The position numbers and the translations under genes are program-made. From NCBI GenBank assembly GCA_017550385.1, contig JAFZPJ010000011.1:1-32299 (forward strand): a DNA stretch of 32,299 bases, given 5' to 3'. Each line of letters opens with the position of its first letter. Positions within the stretch are counted from its first letter, which is position 1. This document shows, in pieces, positions 14,688 to 23,279 of this stretch. Source of the stretch: Clostridiales bacterium. Its GTDB lineage: Bacteria; Bacillota; Clostridia; Saccharofermentanales; Saccharofermentanaceae. The notes under the pieces were generated by a model. It was not told the origin of the DNA. It worked only from the letters and a program-made list of their open reading frames with translations, and did not search any database.

Positions 14688-15365
14688 ATGAAGGTCGAAG
14701 CAGACGAGAACGGCATCCATATAGGCAAACTCTTCAAGAAGATAACCATCCCCTACGGCGACATCTCTAAGATAGTGGTCACGTCAAGGGACGATACCCT
14801 CATCACGATCAAGGACGGCGAAGAATACAAGACGACCATGCTCTACGGGCTTACTTTCAGCTACCCCGTCGTCATGGACAAGATCGTCTCACTCAACATC
14901 GCGTTCGAAGACAAGGCGATCATGTCGGATTCCATGGACAGCATCATCGACGAGTCCGAGGTGCAGGGATACATAGATAACCTCTTGGCTGAATTCACGG
15001 AAGACGCGCGCTCCGTCATCAAGAACAGGCTCGGCGACAGGCACGACTTGGAGCTCGAAGTGCTGGACATCCACGGCGAGAAAGTCCTCTCCATGCGCCT
15101 TCTCCGTGACGGCAAACTCGTCTCGGACTTCTCTTATGCCGTGACCAAATACGATGACACGGAGATCCCCGTATCTTTTGAAGCGCAGAGCCTGCTCATG
15201 CTCTGCACCTGGAATCCCGCGTTACGCAGCGGCACGTATGTCGTCATGCTGGACGCCGACTCTTTCCCCCAGGGCAACAAGAACGCACTCATGGAGCTCG
15301 TCAACGAATTCTGCGACAGCTACCTCGAGGCCAACAGCAGAGAATACCTGGATTCCTTGCCGTAA
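14688..15365 (+). CDS. Hypothetical protein, cytoplasmic
   Basis: A 225-aa soluble protein without signal peptide or membrane segment. The first 60 residues (GIHIGKLFKKITIPYGDISKIVVT, then TLITIKDGEEYKTTML) resemble a small PH-like beta domain. The rest is mixed alpha/beta, with a middle helix rich in acidic residues. I do not recognise the family. It follows the lipoprotein gene by 19 nt and probably shares its transcript. Only a distant AAAGGT is seen as ribosome binding site. Downstream there is no ordinary terminator, only two repeat elements. Confidence 0.7.
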   Translation: MKVEADENGIHIGKLFKKITIPYGDISKIVVTSRDDTLITIKDGEEYKTTMLYGLTFSYPVVMDKIVSLNIAFEDKAIMSDSMDSIIDESEVQGYIDNLLAEFTEDARSVIKNRLGDRHDLELEVLDIHGEKVLSMRLLRDGKLVSDFSYAVTKYDDTEIPVSFEAQSLLMLCTWNPALRSGTYVVMLDADSFPQGNKNALMELVNEFCDSYLEANSREYLDSLP

Positions 15366-15375
15366 GACCGGGCGC

Positions 15376-15486
15376 GTTCCTTTTTCCGTTCCAAAAAGGT
15401 TCAAAACGCTACTGCCAACACTACTAGATGGCAATTAGTTGAATTTGCAGTTGCGATTTCCGCCAAAACACTACTGCTCCGGGAAC
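15376..15486. repeat. Eight-block palindromic element, copy B
   Basis: Blocks: GTTCC 15376-15380 and 15388-15392; GCTACTG 15408-15414; ACTACT 15420-15425; AGTTGA 15437-15442; CAGTTGC 15448-15454; ACTAC 15470-15474; GGAAC 15482-15486. Outer GTTCC/GGAAC and GCTACTG/CAGTTGC (one mismatch) share the centre 15431. The second pair is not complementary in this copy. Total 111 bp. Copy E begins 22 bp further on. Confidence 0.8.
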
Positions 15487-15508
15487 AGCCCCGCCTCCGC
15501 GCACCCGG

Positions 15509-15620
15509 GCTACCATTTTGGCTACCGGATTCCCGATATTGGTAGCCTGACCGGTAGCTTTCGGCAAAAAACTACCAATACGGCTACCAAAACTCCGAAA
15601 ACGGTGGCCTGTTTGGTAGC
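15509..15620. repeat. Eight-block GCTACC/GGTAGC element, copy E
   Basis: Hexamers at offsets 0, 12, 32, 44, 62, 74, 94 and 106: GCTACC 15509 and 15521, GGTAGC 15541 and 15553, ACTACC 15571, GCTACC 15583, GGTGGC 15603, GGTAGC 15615. The 112-bp element can fold as one long co-centred hairpin or as two side-by-side 50-bp hairpins. With copy B it fills the gene-free stretch 15366-15696 between converging genes. Confidence 0.88.
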
Positions 15621-15643
15621 CTCCGCGCAACACCAACCCCAAA

Positions 15644-15674
15644 CAAAAAAGAGGGCCGCCACATCAGGCGACCC
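15644..15674 (-). terminator. Intrinsic terminator of the XRE membrane regulator gene
   Basis: On the minus strand GGGTCGCC and GGCGGCCC form an 8-bp stem (one G-T pair) around TGATGT, followed by TCTTTTTTGTTT. Confidence 0.88.
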
Positions 15675-15696
15675 CCGTCAGCACAAAAACTCAAAC

Positions 15697-16680
15697 TTAC
15701 TTCTTCGGAGCACCGACCGTCTTCAGCACGATCACAAGTCCGCCGAACAGCACGCCTGCTATCGGCCATACGACCCAGGTGGTGTTCCAAGCATTCGTCA
15801 GGAAGCTCCAGCCGAGATAGATCGCGGTAGCGACGAGCCAATACACGGGAGTAACGATCTTCAGCAGCTTGTTGGACTTGTTCTCCCTGGTGTAGTCGCC
15901 TTCCTGCAGCATCTTCTCAAAGCCGTCCTTGATGATGCCCGCATGGATGATCACGAAAGCACCGCACGCGATGCACGCCAGCATTCCGGCAAGGAGCAGC
16001 ATGCACAGGGGCTCGTTGTTCTCGTCGATGACTGCACCGGTAATGAGCGCGATGACACCCAGAAGGATGATGACCGTGCCGCCGGTGATCGACTTAATGA
16101 AGGTGGGGTTGAACTTCTCGGCCTTGTCGCGGAGCATGCCTTCCACGCCGTACTCGCTGTCGAAAACATCCTCTTCCAGCCACTCCCACTTCGAAGCGGC
16201 AATGCCTGCGGGAATGAAGAAGATCAGGGATACTGCCACGATCGCGAGGAGCATCACGATGCCGAGCGCTCCTGCACGGTCCTCAGTGAGAGGAAGGGTG
16301 CCCATCTTCGAGAGTGCGACCATCACGATCATGGGGATGGGGCAGAGAATGCTGATCAGCGCACCGAGCGAGATCTTGCCCGCGAACATCCTGTTGAAGC
16401 TTAAGAAAGTGTTCGCGTCTTCCATGGTCACGCGGCGAACTTCGGTCTCGTCCGAATCAACCGCATCTACCGCCTCGCGCACCTCGGAGTCCTTTAATAA
16501 GTAATCAGTACTTACACCGAATAACTTGCTGAGCTCCAATACTCTCTGGAGGTCGGGCACGGACTGCGCGCTCTCCCACTTACTCACGGACTGGCGTGAT
16601 ACGCCGAGCTTGTCTGCCAGGTCCTCCTGGGACCATCCGTTCTTTTTTCTCTCATCAATAATCTTGTCTGCAAGGATCAT
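15697..16680 (-). CDS. XRE-family regulator with C-terminal membrane domain
   Basis: A 327-aa protein. Residues 6-62 are a classic XRE helix-turn-helix (KNGWSQEDLADKLGVSRQSV, then SKWESAQSVPDL). After an acidic linker, residues about 100-320 contain about six membrane segments. Membrane-tethered XRE proteins of this kind are common in Clostridia and presumably tie envelope state to transcription; the signal is unknown. The ATG has a modest AGAGGT site. A promoter with TATAAT lies just upstream and an intrinsic terminator follows the stop. The EAL gene lies upstream on the same strand behind its own terminator, so this is a single-gene unit. Confidence 0.88.
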   Translation of the reverse strand: MILADKIIDERKKNGWSQEDLADKLGVSRQSVSKWESAQSVPDLQRVLELSKLFGVSTDYLLKDSEVREAVDAVDSDETEVRRVTMEDANTFLSFNRMFAGKISLGALISILCPIPMIVMVALSKMGTLPLTEDRAGALGIVMLLAIVAVSLIFFIPAGIAASKWEWLEEDVFDSEYGVEGMLRDKAEKFNPTFIKSITGGTVIILLGVIALITGAVIDENNEPLCMLLLAGMLACIACGAFVIIHAGIIKDGFEKMLQEGDYTRENKSNKLLKIVTPVYWLVATAIYLGWSFLTNAWNTTWVVWPIAGVLFGGLVIVLKTVGAPKK

Positions 16681-16701
16681 AATCTATACCTCTACTGTCA
16701 T

Positions 16702-16730
16702 ATTATAGTCGACATTCGTGCACCTGTCTT
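16702..16730 (-). promoter_or_regulatory. Candidate promoter of the XRE regulator gene
   Basis: Minus-strand AAGACA (16725-16730), 17 bp, TATAAT (16702-16707). The predicted start leaves a leader of about 15 nt. A palindrome CAACTG-A-CAGTTG lies further upstream at 16790-16802, too far to overlap the promoter. Confidence 0.45.
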
Positions 16731-16812
16731 ATGCCAATATTCTCCCAAAAGGCGCGGTTACCTGCCATCAAGCGCGCTTGTAAATCTGTCAACTGACAGT
16801 TGCAACCATAAG

Positions 16813-16833
16813 AAAACCCGCCAATCGGCGGGT
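16813..16833 (-). terminator. Intrinsic terminator of the EAL gene
   Basis: On the minus strand ACCCGCC-GATT-GGCGGGT, a perfect 7-bp stem with a tetraloop, runs into TTTTCTT about 60 nt after the EAL stop. Confidence 0.92.
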
Positions 16834-16895
16834 GCGATCATAGCTTTTCAGCCTAATAGACAAATACTGAGTTAAGGATCACGACCGGCTCATAG

Positions 16896-18701
16896 TCAAT
16901 TCAGATACTTGTTTTCGTATTCTTCGATCGGCATCGGTTTGCTGTAATAGTATCCCTGGATAACGTCGCAGCCGAGAGCTCTGAGCTCATCGATCTGGCT
17001 CTTATTCTCGGCACCTTCGGCAAGACATATGAATCCCAATTCTTTTGCAAGGGAGATGATGTGCCTGATGACAAAAAAGTCTTCTTTCATCTCGTTGTCG
17101 ACGCCGACTTTATCCACAAAACTCTTATCGATCTTAAGAGTATCAAGAGGCATCTGGGTGAGGAGCGAAAAGGATGAATAACCGGTTCCGAAATCGTCCA
17201 TCGAGATGCGGAAGCCCCGGTCTCTCAGTTCGTTAAGAACATGTATCATCTGCTCCGTATTATCGTATGAAGCGCTCTCGGTAAGCTCGAAATCGATCAG
17301 GTCATGATAGACGCCGTACGAATCGACGATGTCCGTCAGATGCTTTACAAGATTATTGTCGTAGAGACGGTCGCGCGACAGGTTTACGGAAACGGGGTAA
17401 AGGATCTTCCCTTCCTTCCGCCATTTGGCCATAGTAGCGCAGACTTTCTTAAGGACTATGTCATCGATCTTGCCGATCGAACCGTCTCTTTCAAAAAACG
17501 GTATAAACTTACCCGGATAAAGGAATTCCTTTTTCTTATAATTCCATCTTATCAATGCCTCGGCGCCCTTGATCTTCTCGGTCTTTATATCGAATTTGGG
17601 CTGAAGGTAAACGACGAATTCATCGTTCTCGATGGCGGTATCAAGATAAGCTTTGATGTAATTGCCCCACAGGATATCTTCATGCATCTTGTCCGTGAAA
17701 ACCGTGATCTCGGTCGTGTTGTGCTTAACGCCCAATGCCTGGGCCATCTTTCCGGCATCCGCGACCCTGTTGCCGGAGAGCATGGAATGCTGCATCGGAA
17801 CGAAGCCGCATCTGAAATAGATCCTGTAGTTCGGGTCTTCTTCGAGATGTGATAATCCTTCAAAGAATTCAGTTAATCTCGCAATGGTCTGTTCTTCAGG
17901 CATGTCCTTGATTATCATCGCGAAATTATCGTTGTGGCATCTCGCGCTGGTATAAACAAAATCAGATTCGTTCATGGCCTTAACAACATTGCAAAGGACT
18001 TTGTTGCCTGCTATGTGGCCATAGACTTCATTGATCACCCTGAATTCTTTTATGTCGAAATGGACAAAGGCGTAATCCTTTATACCGTAGTCCATCGGCA
18101 TCTCAAGGAAAGGAACGAGATGGTTCCAGTTATAGTGATTGGTAACGTGATCTGTAAATGCCTTTTTGTAAAGCTCCTTCTTATCGATACTCTCATAATC
18201 ATCTTTTATGATGTTTACGGCACGGTCTTCATCGACTCTCATGTCGCAGAGGATCCTGACCTTTTTGCCGCTCAGGAACATGCATATAACATCCGGGTCT
18301 TTCTTGATCGACAGGTCGCTGCAGGCTCTGTGAGCATCGTCGTCATCTCTTATCTTACTGAAGAGCTCATGTATGGAACCGATGTTGATCTCAATATCAT
18401 TATCGATCTCTATCGAATAGAAAAATGCCCCCTCCAGAACAGTTGACTGAAGGTCATCCGGATAAGCGATATTCTCATCATCTTCCCTGAATTCGATCCC
18501 TAAAACCGCTTTGCCTAACGACTTAATATAATAGATCCCGGGATGGTCATAAGCGCCAAACGCGTCAGCATAACGGTTAACTGCATCAGAGATCTTACCA
18601 TTGCGGAAATCAGCGATCAGAGCATCATCCGCATCCGTGTAATAAAGGATCCTTTGGGGTTTATAGAGCTGGTTCAGTTTGTTTATAAACATATCTGTCA
18701 C
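16896..18701 (-). CDS. c-di-GMP phosphodiesterase with degenerate GGDEF domain (GGDEF-EAL)
   Basis: A 601-aa soluble protein. Residues 1-200 are an unidentified N-terminal region. Residues about 205-355 look like a GGDEF domain, but the active-site loop reads CHNDNF (255-260), so it cannot be a normal cyclase. Residues about 365-600 are an EAL domain with all key parts: E381 in GAEALIRW, the asparagine in VSVNLSRD, FELTES, D502-D503 in MDDFGTGYSS, LKIDKSF, LAEGAENKSQ and QGYYYSKP. It should therefore hydrolyse c-di-GMP; the GGDEF remnant may bind GTP as a regulator. AAAGGTG precedes the ATG. No membrane segment is seen. Confidence 0.92.
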   Translation of the reverse strand: MTDMFINKLNQLYKPQRILYYTDADDALIADFRNGKISDAVNRYADAFGAYDHPGIYYIKSLGKAVLGIEFREDDENIAYPDDLQSTVLEGAFFYSIEIDNDIEINIGSIHELFSKIRDDDDAHRACSDLSIKKDPDVICMFLSGKKVRILCDMRVDEDRAVNIIKDDYESIDKKELYKKAFTDHVTNHYNWNHLVPFLEMPMDYGIKDYAFVHFDIKEFRVINEVYGHIAGNKVLCNVVKAMNESDFVYTSARCHNDNFAMIIKDMPEEQTIARLTEFFEGLSHLEEDPNYRIYFRCGFVPMQHSMLSGNRVADAGKMAQALGVKHNTTEITVFTDKMHEDILWGNYIKAYLDTAIENDEFVVYLQPKFDIKTEKIKGAEALIRWNYKKKEFLYPGKFIPFFERDGSIGKIDDIVLKKVCATMAKWRKEGKILYPVSVNLSRDRLYDNNLVKHLTDIVDSYGVYHDLIDFELTESASYDNTEQMIHVLNELRDRGFRISMDDFGTGYSSFSLLTQMPLDTLKIDKSFVDKVGVDNEMKEDFFVIRHIISLAKELGFICLAEGAENKSQIDELRALGCDVIQGYYYSKPMPIEEYENKYLN

Positions 18702-18773
18702 CTTTGGGCTGAATTATAAAGACAGCGGCCTGTGTTTTTTTATACTGCTATTTTATCGCATAATCCTAAGCGA

Positions 18774-18779
18774 TATAAT
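18774..18779 (+). promoter_or_regulatory. -10 box immediately before the solute-binding lipoprotein gene
   Basis: TATAAT ends 6 nt before the ATG at 18786, so transcription would begin at or next to the start codon. No Shine-Dalgarno is present and the -35 region is weak (TTTTAT at 18751-18756). This is a candidate leaderless transcript. Confidence 0.45.
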
Positions 18780-18785
18780 GTCGTT

Positions 18786-21221
18786 ATGGGGAGAATTAAA
18801 ACATCACACACTATCCGAGTATCCGCACTCGCGCTGGTGACTGCTCTGACAGCAGCAGCGGTACCCGGGTGCAGCCTTCTTGCTAAGCAGAACGTATCCG
18901 ACAGCCTCGAAAATATCTCGGGAAATACGCCCTGGTACGATACATCCGTTTATGACATCGATGCGCAGTACTCCGGATCACAGTATGACAAGGTAACGAC
19001 GGAATACCTCGGCACCATAGGTGGAGATAGTGCTTATAAAGTAAGCGAGACCTCTGTCTACCCTTCAGACTTTGACTGGGATAACGGAGATTATTCATCC
19101 TACAGCTATGTTCACGTTGATCTATACGGCAAGGACGGCACACTTACCAAGAGCATCGATATCCGCGAGAAGGTTAACCCGCTACTGACCGAACTCGGCA
19201 TTCCCGATGCCGCATATTCATACAGCATTATCAACATCTGCGGCGACAAACTGGTATATGGGTTTCCCGGACAGACTGATTCAGGCTGGCATGAGATATT
19301 GATCGATCCGGGCAGCGGCGAGGCTGAGCTGCTCGAAGAAATCGCAGCGCCAAGTTCGTCCATGACTTGCTACGACAGCAAATACTGGACGTTCGGAGAC
19401 GATACTATCGCAGTATACGAATACCTGGGATACATGCTGGACGGCGGAAGCGACATGGTGCTCGCGACAGGCATCGGAAACAGCGTTAAGACCGTAAGCT
19501 TTGCTAAGCAGACTTCCAGATCCGAACTGTCCGATATAGAGTGGATGATCAAGATTACAGGCAGCGAGTATCTCTTCAAGGCCTGCGCACCGTATGGGCT
19601 TCGTTCAGACCTCTTCATACTGAATACGAGCGATATGACAGTCAAGACCGCCGGCGATACATATGCTTGGTTAGACTCATATATAGATACTTCAGTGATG
19701 ACCCTGTCATACGATAAGGAACTTGGAACTATCGTGAGCGACAGATATGGTCTGGCTACTCTAGACTTCGACAAACAGCAGGCAGAATACATCTTCAGGT
19801 TCGATTACTGCAACGTCAACAGATACGACGTGCCGCAACTTAGTGTCGTGTCGTATAGTGATGAGCAGATCGTTTTCGCAGGAAGCATAGACAGAAGTCC
19901 TGTGGATTACGTTACATACAATGATGCTCAAATCGTCGTATTGGACCGCGCCGACACCAACCCTAACGCCGGAAAGGACATCATCAAGGTCGCAGTTATC
20001 GGGCAGCTTGACTACGCCACAGCTCAGGCCTGCTATGAGTACAATGCTGCCGGCAACGACTGCTACGCAGTGCTGGATGAGAGATACATAGTACGCGCTT
20101 CGGCAGATGATACCGATGCATATCTGACAGAACTCGCCGAAGTCGAGAAACTCCTTACCGTCGACATGAACGCCGGTGACGGTCCGGACATCATTCTGAA
20201 TGCTATCGGAATGCAGCAGCTGAGCAGTTCAGACTATCTGGTGGATCTGTCTTCGTGCGTGCCTGATGAAGCATACTTTGAGAACGCATTCAATGCAGTG
20301 AGATCCGGTGACGGTGCAATCTATCAGATGCCTCTCACATGCGGCATCGCAGGCATAAGCACGGATAGTAAGAACGTTGACACGACAGCAGGCTCGGGGC
20401 TCACTTACGACGAATACCCGGCATTCGTTGACAATGTATGCAACGGCGACGATCCGTTCGATCTTACGCGCCTCGACATGTTCTGCCTCTGCCTCGAGAA
20501 TATGAGCGACTGCTTCTACTCCGAAGGAGATGTAACATTTGATAACGACGAGTTCAAGGATCTGGCAGCATTTGTTAACGACAATCTGAGTGATCCTCTA
20601 ATAGATCCGAACGAGTCTTTGGGCGAAGAGATAATGCGTTTGGCCGAGACCGTCACTGACCACCCCGCATGCTACACAGAGATCACTTCATTTGCAGGAT
20701 ATCTCCAGGACTACAAATATAAGAACATCAACCCTGCGATTCTCGGCATGCCTTCACCTGACGGCAGAGGACCGGCACTGGTAATCTCAAACTCGGCTGC
20801 AGTCAACGCTAAGTCAAAGCATACAGATGCCTGCTTCGCGTTCGTCTCAGTTCTCCTGAGCCCATCCATACAGTCCTGCTATGCTCTGGACAACAAGACT
20901 CCCGTCAGCATTACTGCCTTCGAGGAGTCAGCTATCGCAGCCATGGATGCATTCAATCTTGAATTGGACCACACGGCTTCTGCTATGTCTGATACTGACT
21001 TGGCAATGAGCGGTCTCAATATGGATTATGTTACTGAAGAGGACATAGCATACTATGGATCACTGATCGCATCAGGTGATCATCTGCCCTATTCAGACAG
21101 CAGCGTAATGCTCATAGTCCGCGAAGAGATCCAGCCCTACCTGGCCGGTCAGAAGAGCATTGACGAAGTCATCGGTATAATCGAGAACCGCGTGGCCACG
21201 GTGATGAATGAGCGAGGGTAA
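18786..21221 (+). CDS. Large lipoprotein with C-terminal extracellular solute-binding domain
   Basis: An 811-aa secreted lipoprotein; the signal peptide ends AAAVPGC. The first about 400 mature residues are strand-rich and resemble a propeller-like sensor more than a transporter. The remainder, from about IIKVAVIGQLDYATAQACYEYN, resembles a family-1 ABC solute-binding protein, with PDIILNAIGMQQL, an acidic middle, and the typical C-terminal YLAGQKSIDEVIGIIENRV. No permease genes are nearby, so it may be a sensor or surface binder rather than a transporter part. The ATG at 18786 is chosen for the signal peptide; GTG at 18732 is the only upstream option. Its stop lies 1 nt from that of the converging gene. 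Confidence 0.82.
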   Translation: MGRIKTSHTIRVSALALVTALTAAAVPGCSLLAKQNVSDSLENISGNTPWYDTSVYDIDAQYSGSQYDKVTTEYLGTIGGDSAYKVSETSVYPSDFDWDNGDYSSYSYVHVDLYGKDGTLTKSIDIREKVNPLLTELGIPDAAYSYSIINICGDKLVYGFPGQTDSGWHEILIDPGSGEAELLEEIAAPSSSMTCYDSKYWTFGDDTIAVYEYLGYMLDGGSDMVLATGIGNSVKTVSFAKQTSRSELSDIEWMIKITGSEYLFKACAPYGLRSDLFILNTSDMTVKTAGDTYAWLDSYIDTSVMTLSYDKELGTIVSDRYGLATLDFDKQQAEYIFRFDYCNVNRYDVPQLSVVSYSDEQIVFAGSIDRSPVDYVTYNDAQIVVLDRADTNPNAGKDIIKVAVIGQLDYATAQACYEYNAAGNDCYAVLDERYIVRASADDTDAYLTELAEVEKLLTVDMNAGDGPDIILNAIGMQQLSSSDYLVDLSSCVPDEAYFENAFNAVRSGDGAIYQMPLTCGIAGISTDSKNVDTTAGSGLTYDEYPAFVDNVCNGDDPFDLTRLDMFCLCLENMSDCFYSEGDVTFDNDEFKDLAAFVNDNLSDPLIDPNESLGEEIMRLAETVTDHPACYTEITSFAGYLQDYKYKNINPAILGMPSPDGRGPALVISNSAAVNAKSKHTDACFAFVSVLLSPSIQSCYALDNKTPVSITAFEESAIAAMDAFNLELDHTASAMSDTDLAMSGLNMDYVTEEDIAYYGSLIASGDHLPYSDSSVMLIVREEIQPYLAGQKSIDEVIGIIENRVATVMNERG

Positions 21222-21222
21222 G

Positions 21223-21654
21223 TTAACTTCCGGTTTTTTCTTTGAAACCTTGGATTAGCTTCAACATGTAGCCGTCAGCTACCGCATGGTTCATAAGGCT
21301 GCCGTTATTAAAGTGATCTGCTCTGAATTGGTATGCAATACAAGCAATGATCTGCATTTTGGTGAGACCGGCAATGAATTCGGCATCAGGTTCGTATACT
21401 TTATGTTCGTCCAGGCCGCCTTCTTTCAAGACATCGAAATAGTTATTAATAACGATGCCCATATCATAGGCTTCACGCATGAACTCTTTATAAATCAATA
21501 TATCTATACGCTCATGCTCTGTCGGTCTTGAATATACGGAATAGTGCTCACACCACTCTTTAAGATCGGGGTCTTCATACAAAAGACGGAGCACGGTTTC
21601 GTACTTCTCGCAGAACTTATGACAATTAAATAGTAATTCAACTTCTTGATTCAT
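21223..21654 (-). CDS. DUF6508-like hypothetical protein
   Basis: A 143-aa soluble acidic protein. The C-terminal segment (LTKMQIIACIAYQFRADHFN, then NGSLMNHAVADGYMLKLIQGF) recalls the DUF6508 pattern with a conserved R-x-DHF and a following G-L-like helix; the match is from memory and moderate. Function is unknown. The ATG at 21654 is the first real start; no Shine-Dalgarno is visible. Its stop lies inside the palindrome AAGTTAACTT that also contains the stop of the opposite gene. Confidence 0.65.
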   Translation of the reverse strand: MNQEVELLFNCHKFCEKYETVLRLLYEDPDLKEWCEHYSVYSRPTEHERIDILIYKEFMREAYDMGIVINNYFDVLKEGGLDEHKVYEPDAEFIAGLTKMQIIACIAYQFRADHFNNGSLMNHAVADGYMLKLIQGFKEKTGS

Positions 21655-21717
21655 ATGCAATAATCACTTTATTAGTATCAGCTTCTAATCCGCCTCTCCT
21701 CACAGATCTTAACAGCT

Positions 21718-22179
21718 TTAATCCCATAAGATCATATTCTTAGGATCAAAGCTGAGTTTCTCACCGCATTCCGGACACACAAGTTTTCCGTTCATAAGAT
21801 CTTCCGGGAAATCGACTATCCTCATATCACCGCCACACGAACACTTGTGATCGTAGTCAAACTGCTTGTCATAGCCTTCAAGATCATTAGCCATTACATA
21901 AGCAGGTGCTTCTGCGCATCCATCCTTGGGAAGATATGCTGACATATTAGGCAATACCTTCAGACAATTGCATCTGGTACATACCGCTATTTCTCTCTCG
22001 CAGTTAACTACTGCATTGTTATGTGATCTGAAGAGATCTTGGATTCTCTTACCATAGTCACCATTTCTAATGGCCTCCACAGTTCCCGCATACTCGGACG
22101 GGAAGCGCATTCCAATACCAAGCAGAGCTTCAAACTCATAGCTGCACTTATTACATTTGATCTGATAACCTTTTCCCAT
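21718..22179 (-). CDS. Zinc-ribbon protein of unknown function
   Basis: A 153-aa protein with several cysteine knuckles: CNKC near residue 9, CTRCNC near 85, CSCGG near 124 and CPECG near 144, enough for two zinc sites. No other domain is recognised. The start MGKGYQIKCNKCSYEFEA has a strong AGGAGG site 5 nt upstream, although the frame remains open 36 nt further. It may be part of a transcript with the gene downstream on the same strand (63 nt gap). Role unknown. Confidence 0.75.
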   Translation of the reverse strand: MGKGYQIKCNKCSYEFEALLGIGMRFPSEYAGTVEAIRNGDYGKRIQDLFRSHNNAVVNCEREIAVCTRCNCLKVLPNMSAYLPKDGCAEAPAYVMANDLEGYDKQFDYDHKCSCGGDMRIVDFPEDLMNGKLVCPECGEKLSFDPKNMILWD

Positions 22180-22344
22180 ATTCTCCTCCTTATCTTCATG
22201 TCTTGCTTTTTCCATTTACTTTCTTGTTCAGATTCTATCAAGGTATCTGTCCGTTTATTATCCCTGATCAAAAGTGTACCGGTGGTAACACTCACACTTC
22301 CGTAATGCTATAATCACCCTATCAACATTCCGAGGTGACTAATA

Positions 22345-22653
22345 ATGGTAAGGCACGTAATCGTTTGGACGCTTAAGGACGAATATTCTGACAGTGAGAA
22401 GGCTGAGATCAAAGCCGGCATCAAGTCAGGGCTGGAAGGCCTCTTGGACAAGATCCCCGGACTTGTTGAGATCAAGGTGTATACGGAAGGTCTGGAGAGT
22501 TCGTCCGGAGATGCGATGCTGGATTCGGTTTTCGAGAGCGCGGAAGCCCTGAAGGAGTACAGTTCCAACCCTGCGCATGTTGAGGTCGCCACCACGAAGG
22601 TAAGGCCTTTCGTGAAGGTAAGAAGCAGCTACGACTATGTTGTGGAAGACTAA
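22345..22653 (+). CDS. Dabb-family (stress-responsive alpha/beta-barrel) protein
   Basis: A 102-aa protein with the dimeric ferredoxin-like Dabb pattern: MVRHVIVWTLKDE at the N-terminus, a central VEIKVYTEGLESSSGDAMLD strand, and SNPAHVEVATTKVRPFVKVR near the end. Members are small, often stress-related proteins or cyclases of unknown substrate. A GAGGTG site lies before the ATG. The stop overlaps the next start as TAATG, so it is coupled to the membrane protein downstream. Confidence 0.9.
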   Translation: MVRHVIVWTLKDEYSDSEKAEIKAGIKSGLEGLLDKIPGLVEIKVYTEGLESSSGDAMLDSVFESAEALKEYSSNPAHVEVATTKVRPFVKVRSSYDYVVED

Positions 22654-23225
22654 TGGGTAACATAGTACTTAAGAACATATCGGTAAGAGGGCTCGTGTTC
22701 TCGGCAGTCTTTGTGGTGGTCGGCATGATCATCACCGCCATCGGTGTCAGAGAGACCGTGATCTACCATTCACAGCCCGTGAGCGCAGACCGGCTGCAGA
22801 GTTCATTCGAGGATAATACGCGCGTTAAGCTGACGGACTACCGCGTGGCGGGCGTGATCGACATGAAGGGGTATTCCTACTTCATCATAGAATACAGCGA
22901 GGGCAGATATTGCCTGGTCGAGACCACCAAGGACAAGTATTTCTACAACCGGCTCAAGGTGCAGGACAAGAGAAAGATAACCGGGCAGGATCTCGTGATC
23001 GACGGCTATCTGTATCACCTGGAGGATTACCAGCTGGACAGCATACGTGAGGCTCTGACCAAGAGCGGGATAGATTCGTCCCAGATAGATATCATGGGCG
23101 GGCATGCCGTGAAGATCCTGACGGAAGAGTATACGTTCCTCGTCATCGGGCCGGTGTTGATACTGATGTCGGTCGGGGCTTATGTTTTGAGTAAGAGGCT
23201 GTTTGGGAGTCAGAGAGATCAGTAG
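22653..23225 (+). CDS. Small membrane protein of unknown function
   Basis: A 190-aa protein with one membrane segment near each end (about residues 12-32 and 160-180) and a central extracytoplasmic domain of about 125 residues rich in charged and aromatic residues. No family is recognised. Start and stop overlap with the Dabb gene (TAATG) implies joint translation. Confidence 0.8.
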   Translation: MGNIVLKNISVRGLVFSAVFVVVGMIITAIGVRETVIYHSQPVSADRLQSSFEDNTRVKLTDYRVAGVIDMKGYSYFIIEYSEGRYCLVETTKDKYFYNRLKVQDKRKITGQDLVIDGYLYHLEDYQLDSIREALTKSGIDSSQIDIMGGHAVKILTEEYTFLVIGPVLILMSVGAYVLSKRLFGSQRDQ

Positions 23226-23235
23226 AGCAAACAAA

Positions 23236-23258
23236 AGCCCCGCCGTTGAAGCGGGGCT
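23236..23258 (-). terminator. Intrinsic terminator of the Hsp20 gene
   Basis: AGCCCCGC (23236-23243) and GCGGGGCT (23251-23258) form a perfect 8-bp stem. The T-run (TTTTGTTTG) follows on the minus strand, so it serves the Hsp20 gene. The hairpin may also slow the converging plus-strand unit. Confidence 0.88.
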
Positions 23259-23279
23259 CGTGTATCATTCCTTTGGCGC

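Noticed and set aside
15439-16404. A long plus-strand open frame of about 320 codons opposite the XRE regulator and through element copies B and E
   Set aside because: Its protein is low-complexity in His, Asp and Arg, has no domain, and mirrors the codon bias of the well-supported minus-strand gene.
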